From Pseudomonadota bacterium (GTDB taxonomy: Bacteria > Pseudomonadota > Alphaproteobacteria > Sphingomonadales > Sphingomonadaceae), in assembly GCA_023433305.1 (NCBI GenBank), contig JAEZCZ010000094.1, positions 1 through 18,570 on the forward strand: a stretch of DNA of 18,570 bases, read 5' to 3'. Within the stretch, counting starts at the first letter, position 1. Every line of letters begins with the position of its first letter. The notes under the pieces were generated by a model. It worked only from the letters and a program-made list of their open reading frames with translations. It was not told where the DNA came from and did no database searches. The translations under genes were made by a program, and so were the position numbers. Below are positions 8,217 to 14,905 of this stretch, piece after piece.

Positions 8217-9097
8217 GCGAGGAGGACGACGAGCAGATCCGCGAGGGTGTGCTCGAGGAGGCGCGCGACGACCTCGTCACGCAGTTCGAGGGCGATTACC
8301 CGATCGAGATCGAGGGCCTTCGTAACTCGTTCGGCAGCCAGGTCGTGCACGAGGATCTCTCGCTCAAGGTCGAGCGGGGCGAGATTCTCGGCGTGGTCGG
8401 GGGCTCGGGATCTGGCAAGTCGGTGCTGATGCGCTCGATCATCGGGCTGCAAATCCCCGACGCCGGTGAAGTGCGCGTGTTCGGGCAGAACACGGTTGGC
8501 GCCGAGCCCGACGAGGAAGCCGCGGTGCGCAGCCGTTGGGGGGTGCTGTTCCAGGGCGGTGCGCTGTTCTCGACGCTGACCGTGGCCGAGAACATCGAGG
8601 TCCCGCTCAAGCAGTTCTATCCCGAACTAGACCCCGAGCTGCGCCACGAGATCGCGCGTTACAAGGTGGTGATGAGCGGTCTGCCGGAGGATGCGGCGGC
8701 GAAGTATCCCTCGGAGCTGTCGGGCGGGATGAAGAAGCGCGCCGGGCTGGCGCGGGCGTTGGCCCTCGATCCGGAGCTGCTGTTCCTCGACGAGCCGACC
8801 GCCGGGCTCGACCCGATCGGGGCGGCCAACTTCGATACGCTGACCCGCGAGCTGACCGATACGCTGGGGCTGACGGTGTTCCTGATCACCCACGATCTCG
8901 ACACGCTTTATGCGATTTGCGACCGCGTGGCGGTGCTGGCCGACAAGAAGGTGATTGCGATCGGCACGATCCCCGAGCTGCTCAAAACAGACCACCCGTG
9001 GATCCAGGAGTACTTCAACGGCCCGCGCAGCCGCGCGGCGCGCGAGAGCCGGGACCGGGGGAAATCCGTGGACAAGCGCGGCAGCGCAAAGGCATAG
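8213..9097 (+). CDS. mlaF: MlaF-type ABC transporter ATP-binding protein
   Basis: 294 residues, cytosolic. Walker A GGSGSGKS at 63-70, Q-loop Gln114, ABC signature LSGGM at 169-173, Walker B LLFLDEP at 189-195 and the switch His227 (ITHD) are all present, so the ATPase should be active. Family-typical GGM in the signature and the AGLDPIGA stretch place it with the lipid-transporter (Mla/Mkl) ATPases. It starts at ATG 8213 in an ATGA overlap with mlaE. The longer open frame upstream lies within mlaE and is not used. Two oddities are visible. An acidic N-terminal extension of ~30 residues (SEEDDEQIREGVLEEARDD) precedes the first beta strand. A basic C-terminal tail of ~25 residues (RSRAARESRDRGKSVDKRG) follows the fold. 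It powers the MlaE permease next door. Confidence 0.95.
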   Translation: MSEEDDEQIREGVLEEARDDLVTQFEGDYPIEIEGLRNSFGSQVVHEDLSLKVERGEILGVVGGSGSGKSVLMRSIIGLQIPDAGEVRVFGQNTVGAEPDEEAAVRSRWGVLFQGGALFSTLTVAENIEVPLKQFYPELDPELRHEIARYKVVMSGLPEDAAAKYPSELSGGMKKRAGLARALALDPELLFLDEPTAGLDPIGAANFDTLTRELTDTLGLTVFLITHDLDTLYAICDRVAVLADKKVIAIGTIPELLKTDHPWIQEYFNGPRSRAARESRDRGKSVDKRGSAKA

Positions 9098-9106
9098 GGC
9101 AAACGG

Positions 9107-10045
9107 ATGGAAACACGCGCCAATTACGTCTGGGTCGGGGCCGTCAGCCTGGCGCTGCTCGCCCTGCTGGCGGTTTTCATCGTCTGGCTGGCGCAGCTCG
9201 GCAATGCCAACCGGCGCGATTACGACATCTTCTTCGAGCAGTCGGTAGGCGGACTCGCCAACGGCTCGGCAGTGACCTTCCAAGGCGTGCCGGCGGGGCA
9301 GGTGACGCAGATCGAGCTGTGGCGGCAGGACCCCGAGTTCGTGCGCGTACGCGTGTCGCTCGACGAAAAGATTCCGGTGCTGCAGGGCACGACCGCGTCG
9401 ATTTCGGCGAGCTTCACCGGTGTCTCGACCGTCTCGCTGGGCGGGGCGGTGAAGGGTGCGCCGCCGATCACCGAGCCAGGCCCCGAGGGGGTGCCGGTCA
9501 TCCCCGCAGAGCCAGGCGGCTTGGGCGAAATCCTCGCCAGCGCGCCGCTGCTTCTCGAGCGCGTGGCGACGCTGACCGACCGGCTGACGCGGTTGCTGTC
9601 GGATGAGAACCAGGCCTCGATCAGCGGCATCCTCGCGAACACCGACCGGATGAGCGGACAACTGGCCGAGATGGGACCTGAGTTCCGCGCCGCGTTGGTG
9701 GAGCTGAAGGGAACGCTCGCCCAGTCGACCGAGACGCTCGATGCGTTCGAAAGCACGCTTCGCTCCACGGATTCGCTGCTCAACAACGAAGGCCAGAGCC
9801 TGGCACAAGAACTCCGCAAGACGTTGGGTTCGGCGCAGCAGGCGGCCTCGGCGATCGAGGCCACGATGCAGGATACGCGCCCGGCGGCGCGCGAACTGTC
9901 GCAAACCACGCTGCCGCTCGCGAACTCGGCGTTGCAGGAATTGAAACGAACCAGCGCCGCGCTCCGCTCGGTCACCGAGCGGATAGAATCGCAAGGCGCC
10001 GGATCGCTGGTCGGTGGCAACAAGCTGCCGGATTACGAGCCCTAA
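9107..10045 (+). CDS. mlaD: MlaD-family MCE domain lipid-binding protein, long C-terminal helical region
   Basis: 312 residues, anchored in the inner membrane by one helix (about 8-29) with the rest in the periplasm. The MCE domain spans ~39-113 (YDIFFEQSVGGLANGSAVTF...VSTVSLGG) and would assemble as a ring that shields lipids. After a Pro/Gly-rich linker (~115-140), residues ~145-300 are mostly predicted helix with heptad-like spacing and many Ala, Leu, Glu and Ser residues. Escherichia coli MlaD is much shorter and lacks such a long helical tail; PqiB-like and mycobacterial Mce proteins use comparable helices to build a tube. Located 9 nt after mlaF, with AGGG 7 nt before the ATG. It is the substrate-binding component of the transporter encoded here. 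Confidence 0.9.
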   Translation: METRANYVWVGAVSLALLALLAVFIVWLAQLGNANRRDYDIFFEQSVGGLANGSAVTFQGVPAGQVTQIELWRQDPEFVRVRVSLDEKIPVLQGTTASISASFTGVSTVSLGGAVKGAPPITEPGPEGVPVIPAEPGGLGEILASAPLLLERVATLTDRLTRLLSDENQASISGILANTDRMSGQLAEMGPEFRAALVELKGTLAQSTETLDAFESTLRSTDSLLNNEGQSLAQELRKTLGSAQQAASAIEATMQDTRPAARELSQTTLPLANSALQELKRTSAALRSVTERIESQGAGSLVGGNKLPDYEP

Positions 10046-10057
10046 GGAGAGCAATCC

Positions 10058-10636
10058 ATGCTGAAGAAAGCGCTGCTTTCCACAATCCTTGCCATGCCGC
10101 TCGCGGGGTGCCTCAGCCTCGGCGGCGACCCGCCGGACCAGCTCCTGACGCTGACACCGGCGCAAGTCGCGCCCGCTGGCGCTTCGACCACTGCCCCGGC
10201 CAACGCCGCGCTGGCCGTGCTCGAGCCGACCGCGAGCCAGCGCCTCGACGTCACGCGGGTGCCGGTCCAGACGAGCGATTCCAGTCTCGCCTACCTGAAG
10301 GACGCGGTGTGGGTCGAAAAGCCCGCGCGGCTGTTCCAGAGCTTGCTGGTCGAGACGATCCGCGCGAAGGGCAACCGGCTGGTCGTGCGCGAGGAGGACC
10401 TTGGGCAAAGCGCCGTCGCCACGCTTTCGGGGCGACTCCTCGACATGGGTTACGATGTCGCGAGCGGGAGCGTCGTCGTACGCTACGATGGCGTGGTCCA
10501 ACGTGCCGACGGCCAAGTGCAGACGCGGCGGTTCGAGAGCCGGGTGCCCGCAGCGGCAGAGGCGGCGGCGGTGGCCCCCGCGCTGAACCAAGCAGCGAAC
10601 GACGTGGCGGACCAGGTCGCGGAGTGGGTCGGATAG
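10058..10636 (+). CDS. ABC-type transport auxiliary lipoprotein (PqiC/YmbA-like)
   Basis: 192 residues. A lipoprotein signal peptide is clear: a Lys-Lys start, a short hydrophobic core and lipobox LAGC with the acylated Cys at 18. The mature protein resembles the ABC_trans_aux family (PF03886; PqiC/YmbA), including DQLLTLTPAQ at the start, a LDVTRVPVQ-like strand, and LAYLKDAVWVEKPARLFQSLLVETI, which matches the family pattern of a conserved Trp-x-Glu segment before a long helix. PqiC proteins sit in the outer membrane and pair with MCE proteins in lipid transport. Strong ribosome site AAGGAG 8 nt before the ATG, 12 nt after mlaD. It takes the place where mlaC would be expected, and no MlaC-like gene is seen in the operon. 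Confidence 0.85.
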   Translation: MLKKALLSTILAMPLAGCLSLGGDPPDQLLTLTPAQVAPAGASTTAPANAALAVLEPTASQRLDVTRVPVQTSDSSLAYLKDAVWVEKPARLFQSLLVETIRAKGNRLVVREEDLGQSAVATLSGRLLDMGYDVASGSVVVRYDGVVQRADGQVQTRRFESRVPAAAEAAAVAPALNQAANDVADQVAEWVG

Positions 10637-10677
10637 GCCGCTCAATGCCGGCGACGGGTTGAGGGAGGTCAATGGCT

Positions 10678-10696
10678 TAGCGGGCCACGCCCGCTA
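10678..10696 (+). terminator. Possible hairpin downstream of the lipid-transport operon
   Basis: A 7-bp perfect inverted repeat (tagcggg at 10678-10684, cccgcta at 10690-10696, 5-nt loop) lies 41 nt after the lipoprotein stop. No U-tract follows, so it is only a weak candidate for transcription ending. It could instead be a regulatory site of the next gene, whose start is 28 nt downstream. Confidence 0.25.
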
Positions 10697-10723
10697 GACA
10701 TCGCTCCAGTCATGGAGCCCACG

Positions 10724-11305
10724 ATGTCCCGACGTCGCGTCCTCATTATCGATGCCCATCCGGATCCCGATCCGAACCATTTCGTGCATGCGCTGGCGCG
10801 CGAATATGCAAGCGCTGCGGAGGCAGCCCATCATGAGGTCTTGGTGCTCGAGCTGGCGACGCTCGACTTTCCGATCATCCGCAAGCCCTGCGAATGGCTC
10901 GAAGCTGAGGCCCCGCCGGTCATCGTGCGCGTCCAGAACGATATCGAGTGGGCCGATCACCTGGTAATTCTCTACCCGCTCTGGCTCGGGGACGTGCCGG
11001 CCCTGCTCAAGGCGTTCCTCGAGCAGGTCATGCGACCCGGCTTCGCGCTCGAATATCGCACCAGCGGGTTGCCGCTGAAGTTGCTGCAGGGGCGTTCGGC
11101 CAGGGTGGTCGTGACGATGGGAATGCCGGCGTTGTTCTATCGGCTGGTCTATAGCGCCAACAGCCTGAAGAGCCTGGAGCGCAACATCCTCAAGCTGGTC
11201 GGCTTCAAGCCGGTCGAGCATACCATCGTGGGCAACGTCCAGGACGCCAAGCGGCGCGAGCAGGGGCTGGCCGAGATGCGCGAGCTGGGCGCGAAAGCGG
11301 CCTGA
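10724..11305 (+). CDS. Flavodoxin-fold NAD(P)H oxidoreductase (Flavodoxin_2/NQO family)
   Basis: 193 residues. The protein opens with the fold's first beta strand and phosphate loop (RRVLIIDAHPDPDPNHF; motif at 12-20), where FMN/FAD phosphate binds. The family signature YPLWLGDVPALLKAF at 84-98 is followed by the flavin-site segment RPGFALEY. This points to an NAD(P)H:quinone reductase-like flavoprotein (MdaB/KefF/NQO group), cytosolic, perhaps acting in quinone or electrophile detoxification; the substrate is not known. The ATG at 10724 is preferred over the ATG at 10712 because GGAG ends 6 nt before it, while the upstream Met has no ribosome site; using 10712 adds MEPT. The gene converges with the ATP12 gene, only 3 nt between stops. 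Its neighbours give no functional link. Confidence 0.85.
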   Translation: MSRRRVLIIDAHPDPDPNHFVHALAREYASAAEAAHHEVLVLELATLDFPIIRKPCEWLEAEAPPVIVRVQNDIEWADHLVILYPLWLGDVPALLKAFLEQVMRPGFALEYRTSGLPLKLLQGRSARVVVTMGMPALFYRLVYSANSLKSLERNILKLVGFKPVEHTIVGNVQDAKRREQGLAEMRELGAKAA

Positions 11306-11308
11306 TAC

Positions 11309-12004
11309 CTAGGCTTGCGCGAGGCGCGCGAAGCGGGCGGCGAGCGTGAAAGTGGCGAGGCGTTCCGCGCGGGTCCGTTCGGCCTCGGCGTCCCAACCCC
11401 ATAGCTCGGCCTGCCAGTCCTGCTCACAATTCGCGGCCGCGAAGAGGGCTTCCGGATCAGCGTCGGGTTCTGTCGCGGCGAGGGCGATGGTGAGCGAGGC
11501 GGCGAGGGGGGCGAGGGCGTTGAGCGCGGCCAGCGTGAAGGCGTCCCGACCCTCCAGAACCTCGCGCAAACGCGCGATGGCGGCGGCCGGCTGGGGACGG
11601 TGGATCACCCCGCTGATGCGGCTGAGCCGTGCGCCATGGTGCGAATGAAGCGCTTCAAGAAGCGGTTCCCAGAGCTGTTCCTGTCTGCTGAACAGCGGTT
11701 CGTCGGGGTCGGCCCTGTAACAAAGCGTGTCGGTCTCGGCATAACCGAGCAGCCTGCCAATCACCCTGCCGCGATCCGCCGAGACATGGTCGATGGCGAA
11801 GTCGGCAAGATCGCGAAGCGGAAAGCCGCGCGGATCGACCTCCTCGCCCTGGTCGCGCCACTCATGCGCCATGGCTTCGGCGAGATCGCGCGTCGGCACG
11901 ACTTGCGGCGCGCCGCCCTGGGTCTTGAGGGGGCGCCCGTCGAGAGTGACGCGAAAACCGCCCTCGGCCGACTCGACTTCCACTTGCTTCCAGAACCGCT
12001 TCAC
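11309..12004 (-). CDS. ATP12 family F1-ATPase assembly chaperone
   Basis: 231 residues from the GTG start. ATP12 proteins bind the F1 alpha subunit during ATP synthase assembly. They are known from mitochondria and alphaproteobacteria. Family features seen are the N-terminal KRFWKQVEV, VTLDGRPLKTQGG, the middle PTRDLAEAMAHEWRDQGEE followed by PLRDLADFAIDHV, and the later DTLCYRADP and QEQLWEPLLE segments. The start is set at GTG 12004, where GTGA overlaps the stop of the upstream gene and GGAG lies 9 nt upstream. A GTG six codons earlier (12022) has no ribosome site and would give a 22-nt overlap. It is the last gene of the crcB operon. Confidence 0.9.
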   Translation of the reverse strand: MKRFWKQVEVESAEGGFRVTLDGRPLKTQGGAPQVVPTRDLAEAMAHEWRDQGEEVDPRGFPLRDLADFAIDHVSADRGRVIGRLLGYAETDTLCYRADPDEPLFSRQEQLWEPLLEALHSHHGARLSRISGVIHRPQPAAAIARLREVLEGRDAFTLAALNALAPLAASLTIALAATEPDADPEALFAAANCEQDWQAELWGWDAEAERTRAERLATFTLAARFARLAQA

Positions 12005-12222
12005 GGCTTCGGGCTCCGCCACTTACGCGCGAGCTTGAGCGGCACCACGAAGACGATGGCCAGCCCCGCGACGAGCATCGCGTAACCGAGCCAGGCAGGA
12101 CCGGCGACGCGGCCTTCGCCGATCAGCAGCCCGAGGATCGCCACGACCACGCCGCCGAGGCGCGCGGCCTGGATCGCCATCCAGCGATTGAGCGCCTGGC
12201 GATCCTCCGGCCGTTCATCCAT
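12001..12222 (-). CDS. Small two-helix membrane protein of unknown function
   Basis: 73 residues. A polar N-terminus (MDERPEDRQALNRWMAIQ) is followed by a first hydrophobic helix (about LGGVVVAILGLLIGEG), a short Gly/Pro loop, a second helix (WLGYAMLVAGLAIVFVV) and a basic C-terminal end (LKLARKWRSPKP). GGGAG lies 8 nt before the ATG at 12222, which supports this start over the longer open frame that runs back into the HAD gene. It overlaps the HAD gene by 8 nt and the ATP12 gene by 4 nt, so it is tightly coupled to both. I recall similar short proteins beside ATP12 in sphingomonads. No function is known to me; a role near ATP synthase assembly is only a guess from position. Confidence 0.75.
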   Translation of the reverse strand: MDERPEDRQALNRWMAIQAARLGGVVVAILGLLIGEGRVAGPAWLGYAMLVAGLAIVFVVPLKLARKWRSPKP

Positions 12223-12871
12223 CGAGCAAGTCTCCCAAATGCGCCGGCGTCTCCGCCACCGCTTCGGCCCCGGCAGCGAGCAGCTCGGCCGCGGCGTGGT
12301 AGCCCCAGGCGACCCCGATGGCGCGGCACCGGGCGGCGCGCGCCATTTCCATGTCATAGGTCGTGTCGCCGATCATCACCGTGTTCTCGGGCGTGGCGCC
12401 GGCTTCGACCATCGCGGTCTGGATCATCGAGGGGTGGGGCTTCGACGGGTGCCGGTCGGCGGTCTGGAGCGTGACGAACAGGTCGAACACGCCGTGCAAG
12501 GTGAGACATCCCCGCAAGCCCCGGTCGGACTTCCCGGTGGCGACCCCGAGCGTCCAGCCCTTGCGGTGCAATTGTGCGAGCAGACCGGAAATGCCTTCGA
12601 ACAAGGGCTCGTGCAGTGTGCCGTCTTGCCGAGAGCGGAAGAAGGCGCGCTTGTAGGCCTCGACCACGCGCGCGCGTTCCTTCTCCGGCAGGTCGGGCGC
12701 GAGCTGCGCCACCGCATAGGGAAGGCTCAGGCCGACGCTGCGGCGAACGCGGTGCAGGTCTGGCGCGGGAAGCTCGGCCTCGGCGAAGGCGGCCGTCATC
12801 GCCGAGCAGACCGCGGCCTGCCCGTCGCTGAGCGTTCCATCGCAATCGAAGACGGCCAGGCGAACGGTCAT
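12215..12871 (-). CDS. HAD superfamily hydrolase (phosphoglycolate phosphatase-like)
   Basis: 218 residues. The HAD core motifs are complete: motif I DCDGTLSD with nucleophile Asp9 and acid/base Asp11, motif II Thr112 (VATGKS), motif III Lys144 (SKPHPSM) and motif IV GDTTYDM with Asp169 and Asp173. The helical cap between motifs I and II (about 17-90) gives subclass I, as in Gph/PgmB-like phosphatases. The substrate cannot be named. The ATG at 12871 has GAGG 8 nt upstream, inside the end of the pseudouridine synthase gene. The longer upstream frame lies inside that gene and is discarded. There are 10 nt after the pseudouridine synthase stop and an 8-nt overlap with the next small gene. In other sphingomonads this gene also lies near ATP12, as far as I recall. 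Confidence 0.92.
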   Translation of the reverse strand: MTVRLAVFDCDGTLSDGQAAVCSAMTAAFAEAELPAPDLHRVRRSVGLSLPYAVAQLAPDLPEKERARVVEAYKRAFFRSRQDGTLHEPLFEGISGLLAQLHRKGWTLGVATGKSDRGLRGCLTLHGVFDLFVTLQTADRHPSKPHPSMIQTAMVEAGATPENTVMIGDTTYDMEMARAARCRAIGVAWGYHAAAELLAAGAEAVAETPAHLGDLLDG

Positions 12872-12881
12872 TGCGACCGCC

Positions 12882-14018
12882 TCAACGCTTCTTGGGTTTC
12901 GGTTTCGCGGGGGCGGAGCCGCGCCCGCGCCGTTCGCCCCGCCGAGCCTTGCGGTATTGCTTGGCGTGCTGGCGCGCGGCCTGCTTCTTTTCGTCGCGTG
13001 AGGGCGGGGGCGGAGCGCTTTGGGGCAGGGCCTCGCTCGCGGCCGGATCGAACCCGAGCTGCTCCATGCTTGCGGCAAAGTGTTCGGGCAGCTCGGCCGT
13101 CACGTCGAGCGTGCCGTTGCCCCCATCGCCTTTCGGTGCGTCGATGATCAGGCGGCGCGCGTGGAGGTGCATCTTGCGGCTGATCGAGCCGGTCAGGAAC
13201 GCGTCCTGCCCGCCATACTTGCCGTCGCCCACGATGGGGTGGCCGATCGCGGCCATGTGGACGCGGAGCTGGTGCGTGCGCCCGGTCAGCGGCTGGAGCT
13301 CGACCCAGGCGGCGCGGTTGCCGGCGCGATCGATCACGCGGTAACGCGTCTTGGCAGGCTGCCCGTTCTCGGTGTCGACGTGCATCTTCTCGCCGCCCGT
13401 GCCCGGCTGCTTGGCCAGCGGCGCGTCGATCGTGCCGTCCGCCACCTCGGGCACGCCGACCACGAGCGCCCAATAAATCTTCTTCGCCGAGCGGCCCGAG
13501 AACCGCTTCGAGAAGAACGCCGCGCTTCCGGGTGTGCGCGCGATCAGCAGCACGCCGCTGGTGTCCTTGTCGAGCCGGTGGACGAGGCGCGGGCGCGGCT
13601 CGTCCTCTTCGGCGAAGGCATCGAGCAGGCCGTCGACGTGGAGATGCGTGCCGGTGCCGCCCTGGGTGGCGAGGCCGGGCGGCTTGTTCAGGACGAGCGC
13701 CGCCTGGGTGCGGTGAATCAGCATCGCCTCCGCCTGAGCGAGCTGTTCGGCGGTAGGCTCGCGCCGCTTCGGCTTCGGCCGCGCGGATACTTCGCCGCCC
13801 GGGGGTACGCGCAAGACCTGTCCGGCGGCGAGCCGGTCTTCGGGGCGGGCGCGCTTTCCGTCGACGCGGATCTGCCCCGTGCGCGCCCAACGCGACACGG
13901 TCGCGAAGCCGACTTGAGGCAGGTGGCGCTTGAACCAGCGGTCGAGCCGGATGTCGTCGTCATCGTCCGCGACGGTGAACTGGCGGACCTTGTCGTCCGA
14001 AGCGGGGCGATCGGTCAC
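12882..14018 (-). CDS. RluA-family 23S rRNA pseudouridine synthase with S4 domain (RluC/D-like)
   Basis: 378 residues from GTG at 14018. An N-terminal S4 RNA-binding domain (about 22-75, IRLDRWFKRHLPQVGF...RVDGKRARPEDRL) precedes the catalytic domain with HRLDKDTSG at 147-155, Asp150 being the catalytic residue. Further RluA-family segments are LVLNKPPGLATQGG, LQPLTGRTHQLRVHMAAIGHPIVGD and HLHARRL. The enzyme isomerises uridines in ribosomal RNA; the exact site (RluC or RluD targets) cannot be read from sequence. The GTG overlaps the crcB stop as GTGA, and the upstream extension lies in crcB. The last ~43 residues are an unusual Lys/Arg-rich tail (KKQAARQHAKQYRKARRGER, PAKPKPKKR) that may add RNA contact. 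Confidence 0.93.
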   Translation of the reverse strand: MTDRPASDDKVRQFTVADDDDDIRLDRWFKRHLPQVGFATVSRWARTGQIRVDGKRARPEDRLAAGQVLRVPPGGEVSARPKPKRREPTAEQLAQAEAMLIHRTQAALVLNKPPGLATQGGTGTHLHVDGLLDAFAEEDEPRPRLVHRLDKDTSGVLLIARTPGSAAFFSKRFSGRSAKKIYWALVVGVPEVADGTIDAPLAKQPGTGGEKMHVDTENGQPAKTRYRVIDRAGNRAAWVELQPLTGRTHQLRVHMAAIGHPIVGDGKYGGQDAFLTGSISRKMHLHARRLIIDAPKGDGGNGTLDVTAELPEHFAASMEQLGFDPAASEALPQSAPPPPSRDEKKQAARQHAKQYRKARRGERRGRGSAPAKPKPKKR

Positions 14019-14422
14019 CCTGCCACCCGCATCGCGATGAGGCCGATGTAGAGGGCGCTGAGCCCGGCGAGGACCGAGACGGCGCCGTAGATGAACGCCT
14101 GGCCGGCCTGGCCGCGTTCGGCCAGGACCATCAGCTCGAGGCTGAAGGCCGAAAAAGTGGTGAACCCACCGAGCAGCCCGACGCCGAGCAGGAGCCGCAT
14201 CGGCTCTCCGTTTTCGCCATGCCGCGCAAGCCATCCCGCGAGGAGGCCCATCGCTAAGCTGCCGATCAGGTTGACTGTCAGCGTGGCCCAAGGGAAGGCG
14301 GTGACGGCCTGCGGGCCCAGCCAGTAGGTCAGCCCCCGCCCGACCTGATAGCGCAGCACGGAGCCGATGGCGCCACCGAGGGCGACGTGGAGGCTGGCCA
14401 TGGCGGGGGAAAGCGTCGACAT
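14015..14422 (-). CDS. crcB: Fluoride ion channel CrcB/Fluc
   Basis: 135 residues with four hydrophobic helices, the family size. Signature residues are seen: GGAIGSVLRY (16-25) at the first helix end, Asn51 in the NLIGS segment, and GGFTTFSAFS (85-94), the phenylalanine-box and Na+-site region. Fluc forms a dual-topology dimer in the inner membrane that exports fluoride. The ATG at 14422 is chosen because AAGG lies 8 nt upstream; the internal ATG at 14401 has no ribosome site. Longer in-frame starts upstream lie in AT-richer noncoding sequence. First gene of the minus-strand operon. I looked for a fluoride riboswitch upstream and found none. Confidence 0.93.
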   Translation of the reverse strand: MSTLSPAMASLHVALGGAIGSVLRYQVGRGLTYWLGPQAVTAFPWATLTVNLIGSLAMGLLAGWLARHGENGEPMRLLLGVGLLGGFTTFSAFSLELMVLAERGQAGQAFIYGAVSVLAGLSALYIGLIAMRVAG

Positions 14423-14615
14423 TCGCGCCGCCTTAGCGACAGCACCCCCTGTCCGCAAATCCTTGCGTTTTGCCACGCATTGGCATATCGGCGCCCTCGT
14501 TCGGGCCGATCCGTGAGGATTCGGCACGCTAATTCATTGATTACATGCATGGTGCATCCCGCGCCGATCACGCGGGCTCTCCCGATCCGAGATTCGAAAG
14601 AGGTGGCTTTAATTT
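14423..14615. promoter_or_regulatory. Divergent crcB/rpsU promoter region
   Basis: 193 nt between two divergent genes, less GC-rich than its surroundings. It contains a bulged hairpin (atcggcgccc at 14487-14496, gggccgat at 14503-14510) and a short inverted repeat atgca-tgg-tgcat (14545-14557), either of which could be a regulatory site. I could not place a convincing -35/-10 pair on either strand. The rpsU ribosome site AGAGG lies about 12 nt before its ATG, a long spacing. Confidence 0.35.
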
Positions 14616-14822
14616 ATGCAGATCATGGTCCGCGATAACAATGTCGAGCAGGCCCTCCGCGCGCTCAAGAAGAAGCTGCAGCGTGAGGGGGTGTATCGCG
14701 AGATGAAGCTGCGCCGCCACTACGAGAAGCCGAGCGAGAAGCGCGCCCGCGAGAAGGCGGCGGCCGTGCGCCGCGCCCGCAAGCTCGAGCGCAAGCGCGC
14801 GGAGCGTGACGGCGTCAAGTAA
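14616..14822 (+). CDS. rpsU: 30S ribosomal protein S21
   Basis: 68 residues. The sequence matches bS21: MQIMVRDNNVEQALRALKKK is the conserved N-terminus, followed by REGVYREMKLRRHYEKPSEK and a strongly basic, Ala-rich tail. bS21 is a small late-assembly protein of the 30S subunit near the mRNA 3' end/anti-Shine-Dalgarno region and helps initiation. The ATG at 14616 gives the usual N-terminus; a second ATG nine bases later (MVRDNN) would trim three residues. The gene is single and is closed by a clear hairpin terminator. Confidence 0.97.
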   Translation: MQIMVRDNNVEQALRALKKKLQREGVYREMKLRRHYEKPSEKRAREKAAAVRRARKLERKRAERDGVK

Positions 14823-14854
14823 GCACCGCTTGCTACGTCACCACAGCTAAGCCA

Positions 14855-14888
14855 AAGGGGCGCGGGGCAAGACCTTCGCGCCCTTTTC
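14855..14888 (+). terminator. Rho-independent terminator of rpsU
   Basis: 11-bp stem: 14855-14865 (aaaggggcgcg) pairs with 14878-14888 (cgcgccctttt), with one G-U pair and a 12-nt loop. The terminal run of four T residues serves as the U-tract. It lies 32 nt after the rpsU stop and 17 nt before the FKBP gene start, so some read-through to that gene may occur. Confidence 0.65.
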
Positions 14889-14905
14889 GCATCCAGGAAG
14901 AAGCC

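Noticed and set aside
8627..10672. 681-codon open frame on the minus strand opposite mlaF, mlaD and the lipoprotein gene
   Set aside because: Composition is Arg/Gln/His/Leu-rich with no family pattern, and it is fully antisense to three well-supported genes. Long antisense frames are expected at this GC content.
12868..14051. Long frames on both strands overlapping the pseudouridine synthase gene
   Set aside because: They are out-of-frame or antisense readings of a clear RluA-family gene.
14423..14615. Fluoride riboswitch upstream of crcB
   Set aside because: I searched the minus strand for the conserved pseudoknot and GC-rich stem pattern and saw no match.
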